Shown: positions 60,080-64,000 of the stretch, in pieces
How the letters are laid out: each line of letters opens with the position of its first letter
Position numbering within the stretch: the first letter of the stretch is position 1
NCBI RefSeq assembly: GCF_000009905.1
Contig: NC_006177.1
Location: 3,234,595 to 3,298,594 of the forward strand
Reading direction: 5' to 3'
DNA: 64,000 bases
DNA from: Symbiobacterium thermophilum IAM 14863
Lineage (GTDB): Bacteria > Bacillota > Sulfobacillia > Symbiobacteriales > Symbiobacteriaceae
The notes under the pieces: model-generated
Database searches by the model: none
The model's input: only the letters and a program-made list of their open reading frames with translations
What the model was told of the DNA's origin: nothing
Position numbers and translations under genes: made by a program

Positions 60080-62008
60080 TTGCAGGCCCGCCCGGCCCGC
60101 CGTTTCCGCAGCCGCATCCTGATCCTCGTCGCCGCCGCCTCGCTGGTGCCGGCCGCCCTGCTGCTGGGGATCAGCCTTTACCTCAACGGCCTGGTGCAGC
60201 GGCAGATGGACCGGGAGGTCGACGAGGCCCTGAGCCTTGCGATCAACCTGGAGCAGGCCCTGATCGACGCCAGCCTCGTGCGCATGCGCGACCGGGCCGT
60301 CGCCCTGGCAGCCCACCCCGCCGTGGTGGCCGCCCTGGCCGGCGGCGGGGATCCCGGCCCCATCCTCGACGACTTCCAGCGCGCGCTGCCCGGCGCGGAC
60401 CTGATCGCGGTGGTCGGCCCCGACGGCCGGGTGGTCGCCCGCGCCGGGGCGCAGGCCTCCGGCGAGCGGCTCAGCTACGGCGGCCTGGTAGACCTGGTGC
60501 TCTCCTCGGCCGCGCCCGTCCACTCGCCGGTGGTGATCACCGCCGAGGAGCTGGCCGGGGAACCGGCAGGGATCCAGGCGCAGGTGCGCATGCCGGTCAT
60601 CGAGACCCCGGGATCCGCGGATCCCCGCACCGGCCAGGTACTGGACGAGGCGCTCGCCCTGGTGGGGGCCGCGCCAGTGCGGGACGAGGGCGGCCGGGTG
60701 CTCGGGGCCGTCCTGGTCAGCGACATTCTCAACAACGACCATGCGATCGTGGACGAGGTTCTCCAGCGCTCGACCCACGGCCTCAGGGTGGACGCGTCCA
60801 TCGCGCTGGACGGCATTCGGGTCACGACCACGGTGCCCGCCGTGGGCGGCGGCCGGCGCGCCGTGGGAACCCTGTACTCCGACGTGGTCATGGAGCGGCT
60901 CCGCTCCGGGCAGGAGTACCGGGGCAGGGCCCTGGTGGGCGGCTGGCAGTGGCAGCGCACGATCTACGTGCCCCTCAGGGATCCGTCCGGCCAGGTGATC
61001 GCCGCGCCCTTCGTCGGTATCCCCGAGGCCGCCTTCGCCCAGCTGGCGCGCACCACGTCCGTCTCCACCGGCGTGGCCCTGCTGTTCGCCGTCCTGTCCG
61101 TCGCCGGGCCGATCCTGGTCGCTCACCGGTTCGCCGACCGGCTTCGTCAGCGGGATGAGGGGCTGGCCGGCCTGGCGGCGGAGATCCAGGGCGCGAGCGA
61201 CGCCCTCGCGCGGGACGGGCGGAAGGCGTGGACGGCCGCAGACGACGCGCGGGCCGCGGCGGAGGAGGCGCTGCGCGCCACGGAGCAGGCCGGCGAGTCC
61301 ACCGGCGCGGCCCGGGGCCGCATGCGGGAGCTGGAGGTGACCCTGGCGCGGGTCAACGCCGGAACGGACGAGCAGACCCGCACGCTCCGCCATGCCGCCC
61401 GCATCGTTGCGCTGGTGAGCCAGGCCGTGCAGGAGTCCAGGTCCTCCTTCAACGCCGTGCTGGAGGCCCTGCGGGCCGTGATGGCCGCGGCCCAGCAGGG
61501 GCGGCAGGACGTGCTGCGCGCCGCGGGCGCCCTGGAGCTCCTGCGGCTGGAGGCTGAACCCGCCGAGTCCGGTGAAGGCGCGTCCCGCCTCGACCGGCTG
61601 ATCGACGACCTGGAGCAGGCCGGGCGGGCGGTGGCCGAGTGCGATGCCGCCCTGGAGGAGATCGTGTCGCGCATCGACGAGGCCACCGAGCGGCTGTGGG
61701 CCCTGGCGGCGATCATGAACGAGAGCGGCGCCCGGGCGGGCGCGGTCAGCCAGCAGATGGCGGACCTGACGCAGGTGGCCGAGGAGACCGCGGAACGGCT
61801 GCGGGCCACCACCGAAGCCACCCGGGAAGTCATCAGCGCCGTGGAGGCGGTGGCCGGAGACATCAGCGCCGGCGTGGGCCTCGTGCGGCGCGCCAGAACC
61901 CACGTGGACGCGGCCGCGGAGGCCCATCGGCGGCTCGACCAGCTCGCCGAGCGCATCCAGGAGCTGGCCCGCCAGCTGGCTGAGTCGGCCACCCACCCCC
62001 CACAGTGA
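60080..62008 (+). CDS. Cache-like membrane coiled-coil receptor without MCP tip
   Basis: A 642-residue membrane protein. One membrane segment lies near residues 13-36, a large extracytoplasmic region of Cache type follows to about 320, and a second segment is near 328-348. The C-terminal part is about 290 residues of alanine-rich helices with heptads, like a chemoreceptor signalling domain. However, the conserved hairpin tip (the EAARAGE-type motif that binds CheA and CheW) is not present. TTG 60080 has AAAGGAGG 8 bases upstream. Either a divergent receptor or a scaffold is possible. Confidence 0.65.
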   Translation: MQARPARRFRSRILILVAAASLVPAALLLGISLYLNGLVQRQMDREVDEALSLAINLEQALIDASLVRMRDRAVALAAHPAVVAALAGGGDPGPILDDFQRALPGADLIAVVGPDGRVVARAGAQASGERLSYGGLVDLVLSSAAPVHSPVVITAEELAGEPAGIQAQVRMPVIETPGSADPRTGQVLDEALALVGAAPVRDEGGRVLGAVLVSDILNNDHAIVDEVLQRSTHGLRVDASIALDGIRVTTTVPAVGGGRRAVGTLYSDVVMERLRSGQEYRGRALVGGWQWQRTIYVPLRDPSGQVIAAPFVGIPEAAFAQLARTTSVSTGVALLFAVLSVAGPILVAHRFADRLRQRDEGLAGLAAEIQGASDALARDGRKAWTAADDARAAAEEALRATEQAGESTGAARGRMRELEVTLARVNAGTDEQTRTLRHAARIVALVSQAVQESRSSFNAVLEALRAVMAAAQQGRQDVLRAAGALELLRLEAEPAESGEGASRLDRLIDDLEQAGRAVAECDAALEEIVSRIDEATERLWALAAIMNESGARAGAVSQQMADLTQVAEETAERLRATTEATREVISAVEAVAGDISAGVGLVRRARTHVDAAAEAHRRLDQLAERIQELARQLAESATHPPQ

Positions 62009-62029
62009 CCACCCGCCGGCCATGAGCGA

Positions 62030-62056
62030 GGGCCCGGTCCTTCCCGGACCGGGCCC
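62030..62056. terminator. Terminator between receptor-like gene and response regulator
   Basis: GGGCCCGGTCC and GGACCGGGCCC form an 11-bp stem with a 5-base loop between convergent genes. Confidence 0.75.
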
Positions 62057-62076
62057 TTGCCTGTCCTTCCGCGCGG

Positions 62077-62712
62077 TCAGATCCAGCCGTTTTTTGACGC
62101 GACCATCGCCGCCTCCACCCGGTTCTTCACGCCCATGCGCCGCATGGCTTCCGCCAGGTAGCCCTTCACGGTCTTCTCGCTCAGGAACATGCGCTCCGCG
62201 ATCTCCCGGTTGGTGTACCCCTGGGCCACCAGGCGGATGATCGCCAGCTGCTGCCGGTTGAGGGGGATGCGCTCCTCCTTGTCCGCCGACGGCGAACGCA
62301 TCTGCTGCATGAGGTAGCCCACCACCTTGGGATCCATGGCCACCTCGCCCCGCGCCACCGCCCGGATCGATCGCTTCAGGTCCATGCCGAGCACGTCCTT
62401 CACCACGTACCCCCTGGCGCCGGCCCGCACCGCGCCCAGCACCAGGTCCGAGTCGCTGAAGGTGGTCAGCATGAGCACGGCCACCTCGGGCATCTCCTCC
62501 TGCAGTTGCCGGCAGACCTCCACCCCGTCCACATCGGGCAGCCGGGCGTCCAGCACCACCACGTCCGGCCGCAGGCTCCGGCAGAGGGCGACGGCCTCCC
62601 GTCCCCCCGCGGCCTCCCCCACCACCTCCATGTCCTCCTCCCGGGAGAGCAGCGACTTCAGCCCCTCCCTCAGCAGCTCATGGTCGTCCACGATCAGGAC
62701 ACGGATGGGCAT
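62077..62712 (-). CDS. NarL/LuxR-type response regulator
   Basis: A 211-residue regulator. The receiver domain has the phosphoryl site in VVVLDARLPDVDG (Asp, about residue 55), the acidic pocket in IVDDHE and a lysine in VVKDV. The C-terminal LuxR helix-turn-helix is VAQGYTNREIAERMFLSEKTVKGYL, quoted here as two adjoining parts: VAQGYTNREIAERM and FLSEKTVKGYL. It overlaps the kinase gene by 35 bases, so the two form one system. Target genes are unknown. Confidence 0.94.
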   Translation of the reverse strand: MPIRVLIVDDHELLREGLKSLLSREEDMEVVGEAAGGREAVALCRSLRPDVVVLDARLPDVDGVEVCRQLQEEMPEVAVLMLTTFSDSDLVLGAVRAGARGYVVKDVLGMDLKRSIRAVARGEVAMDPKVVGYLMQQMRSPSADKEERIPLNRQQLAIIRLVAQGYTNREIAERMFLSEKTVKGYLAEAMRRMGVKNRVEAAMVASKNGWI

Positions 62713-63784
62713 GCGTGTCCACCCCCTTCAGCGGCACCGAGGCCCTGACCAGGAGACCGCCCTCGTCGCCGTCCACCAGCTCCAGCCGTCCCCCCAGCCG
62801 GGCCACCCGCTCACGCATACCTCTAACACCAAACCTTCCTGGTTTCTCAATATCAGTGCGATTCTTTATCCCCGCGCCATTATCCTGCACGACCAGGGTC
62901 ACCGCTGCCGGCTCGTAGCGGAGCGCCACCATGACGGCGCTGCCCCCGCTGTGCTTGCGGGCGTTGGTCAGGGCCTCCTGGCCCACCTTGAAGAGGGCGT
63001 CCTCCACCTCGGCCGGCAGGGCCCGGGGCCTGCCTGCGACGGTGAGGCGCGTGGTGAACCCGTCGCGCTCCGCCTCCCGCAGGAGCCGGCGCAGCCCGCC
63101 GTGCAGCCCGCCCTCGCTGAGCTCCGGGGCCCGCAGGGCGAAGATCGCCTCCCGGGTCTGCGCCGCCGCCTCCGCTGCCAGCCCCCGGAGCCGCTCCAGC
63201 TCCTCCCGCAGCGGGTCGGCAGGCGGCAGGTCGCCGAGCAGCCAGTCCAGCTTCAGCGCCACCAGGTAGGCGGTCTGGGCGGCCCGGTCGTGCAGGTCCT
63301 GGGCGATCCGGTTCCGCTCGCTCAGGAGTAGCTGGCGCTGCTGCGCCTCGCTGAGCTCACCCCGCAGCGCGGCCAGCCGCTCGGTCTGGCTGCGGTACCG
63401 CTCCACGGCCTCCCGCGCCCGCCGCTCCGCCCGCTCGGCCCGCTGGGCGAGGCGCGCCCGCTCCTGCGCCGCCTCCAGCAGCTTGCCGGCCACCGCGCCC
63501 AGGAGCGCCAGCCCCTCCGCGTCCCCGGCTCCGTCCGCGGCCAGCTCCAGCCCCCCGGCGAGGGGCAGGTTGACTTCGCCGCGCACCTCGGCGCCTTCGG
63601 GAAACCGGGCCAGCCACTCCGTCCGGCCGGCGCGCCGCACCCCCGCGGCGCGCCAGCCCAGCGCCTCCGCGGCTGCCCGGGCCACGGCGGCAGCCAGCTC
63701 CGGCTCCGAACCCGCGGCCGGAAGGGCCGCCACCGCCCGGGACACCCACTCCGCCTGCACCGGCCACACCCCCTGTAGATCCAA
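62678..63784 (-). CDS. Soluble histidine kinase, HisKA_3 type
   Basis: A 368-residue kinase without membrane segments. A GAF-like N-terminal region (to about 110) is followed by a coiled coil (about 110-160). The phosphoacceptor histidine is in ERNRIAQDLHDRAAQ (about residue 165), and the ATPase motifs are GQEALTNARKHS, DNGAGI and GVRGMRERV. It signals to the adjoining NarL-type regulator. The frame opens at TTG 63784, but GTG 63760 with GGGGG upstream is also possible. The signal is unknown and probably cytoplasmic. Confidence 0.9.
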   Translation of the reverse strand: MDLQGVWPVQAEWVSRAVAALPAAGSEPELAAAVARAAAEALGWRAAGVRRAGRTEWLARFPEGAEVRGEVNLPLAGGLELAADGAGDAEGLALLGAVAGKLLEAAQERARLAQRAERAERRAREAVERYRSQTERLAALRGELSEAQQRQLLLSERNRIAQDLHDRAAQTAYLVALKLDWLLGDLPPADPLREELERLRGLAAEAAAQTREAIFALRAPELSEGGLHGGLRRLLREAERDGFTTRLTVAGRPRALPAEVEDALFKVGQEALTNARKHSGGSAVMVALRYEPAAVTLVVQDNGAGIKNRTDIEKPGRFGVRGMRERVARLGGRLELVDGDEGGLLVRASVPLKGVDTHAHPCPDRGRP

Positions 63785-64000
63785 GTACGCAGCCCGCTCG
63801 GGTATAACAACTTACGAACAGCGACCGAACGGGGAAGCGAACAGGACCGAACGCCTAGGTGAAGAGCCGCCGGGCGGCTCGTTCACTTTTATTTACAAAG
63901 CGTATAACATGTATTCTGATCAACTAGTTTGTCCTGCCCACGTTCCCCGAGGCAGCCCGGAAGGGAGGGTGGACGCCATCGCCGCCATGGTCACCACGCG
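63785..64000. other. Right-edge intergenic region with possible new plus-strand gene
   Basis: A plus-strand frame opens at GTG 63971 (VDAIAAMVTTR), close behind GGAAGGGAGG, and runs off the window. A TATAAC hexamer near 63902-63907 with TTCACT upstream could be its promoter. The coding part is too short to identify. Confidence 0.3.

Noticed and set aside
60032-62023. A 663-codon minus-strand frame opposite the receptor-like gene
   Set aside because: The opposite strand has a coherent membrane protein with a ribosome site, so this one is the shadow.

Overview
The window is high-GC, Gram-positive (Firmicutes-type) chromosomal DNA. The closest fit is a Symbiobacterium-like thermophilic spore former. 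The evidence is the Bacillus-style order of the translation genes, sporulation or germination genes (gerW/ytfJ, cwlD), Shine-Dalgarno sites with frequent GTG and TTG starts, zinc-ribbon forms of S14, S4, L36 and L33, and strongly G/C-biased third codon positions. The genus is an inference from gene content and composition; no 16S gene is present.

Region 1 (1-20760) is accessory and metabolic. It opens with a fatty-acid degradation operon, lcfA-fadR-etfB (minus strand; etfB runs off the left edge), with a FadR-like operator upstream. Then come a ferredoxin-like gene and a DoxX gene, argF with a pair of phased ARG-box-like palindromes on its promoter, a degenerate CPBP membrane protein with a NERD-like protein, a three-gene ABC transporter of the TrpXYZ type, a second DoxX gene, two tandem lipoprotein serpins, a DinB protein, and a VUT-family transporter. 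An ECF sigma/anti-sigma/DUF2953/GerW operon follows, then leuB, a FlK-like thioesterase, a methyltransferase, thymidine kinase and cwlD.

Region 2 (20840-59110) is one long minus-strand block of transcription and translation genes. In transcription order it reads tRNA-fMet, rpmG, tRNA-Trp, secE, nusG, rplK, rplA, a small unknown gene, rplJ, rplL, rpoB, rpoC, an RsmC-like methyltransferase, an L7Ae-like gene, rpsL, rpsG, fusA, tuf, and then the S10, spc and alpha operons from rpsJ to rplQ. These are followed by the ECF vitamin-transporter module ecfA1-ecfA2-ecfT, truA, rplM and rpsI. I found good sigma-A-type promoters ahead of tRNA-fMet, rpmG, secE, the small gene, rplJ, rpoB, the L7Ae-like gene, the KOW gene/infA and rplM. 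An L10 leader RNA with a terminator precedes rplJ. The region departs from the usual Firmicutes layout in several ways: map is missing between adk and infA, a 314-bp non-coding gap separates rpmJ from rpsM, an ECF-sigma-like remnant lies beside rpoC, and S3 and RpoB carry long charged C-terminal tails.

Region 3 (59160-64000) is signalling and accessory. On the plus strand are an FdhD-like gene lacking the usual cysteine loop and a Cache-like membrane coiled-coil protein resembling a chemoreceptor without the signalling tip. They converge on a minus-strand two-component pair (soluble histidine kinase and NarL-type regulator). A possible new gene begins at the right edge.

No CRISPR array, insertion sequence, phage, rRNA gene or obvious new defence system was seen. 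The most unusual items are the regulatory sites, the FdhD/receptor pair, the serpin pair and the small gene inside the rplA-rplJ gap.
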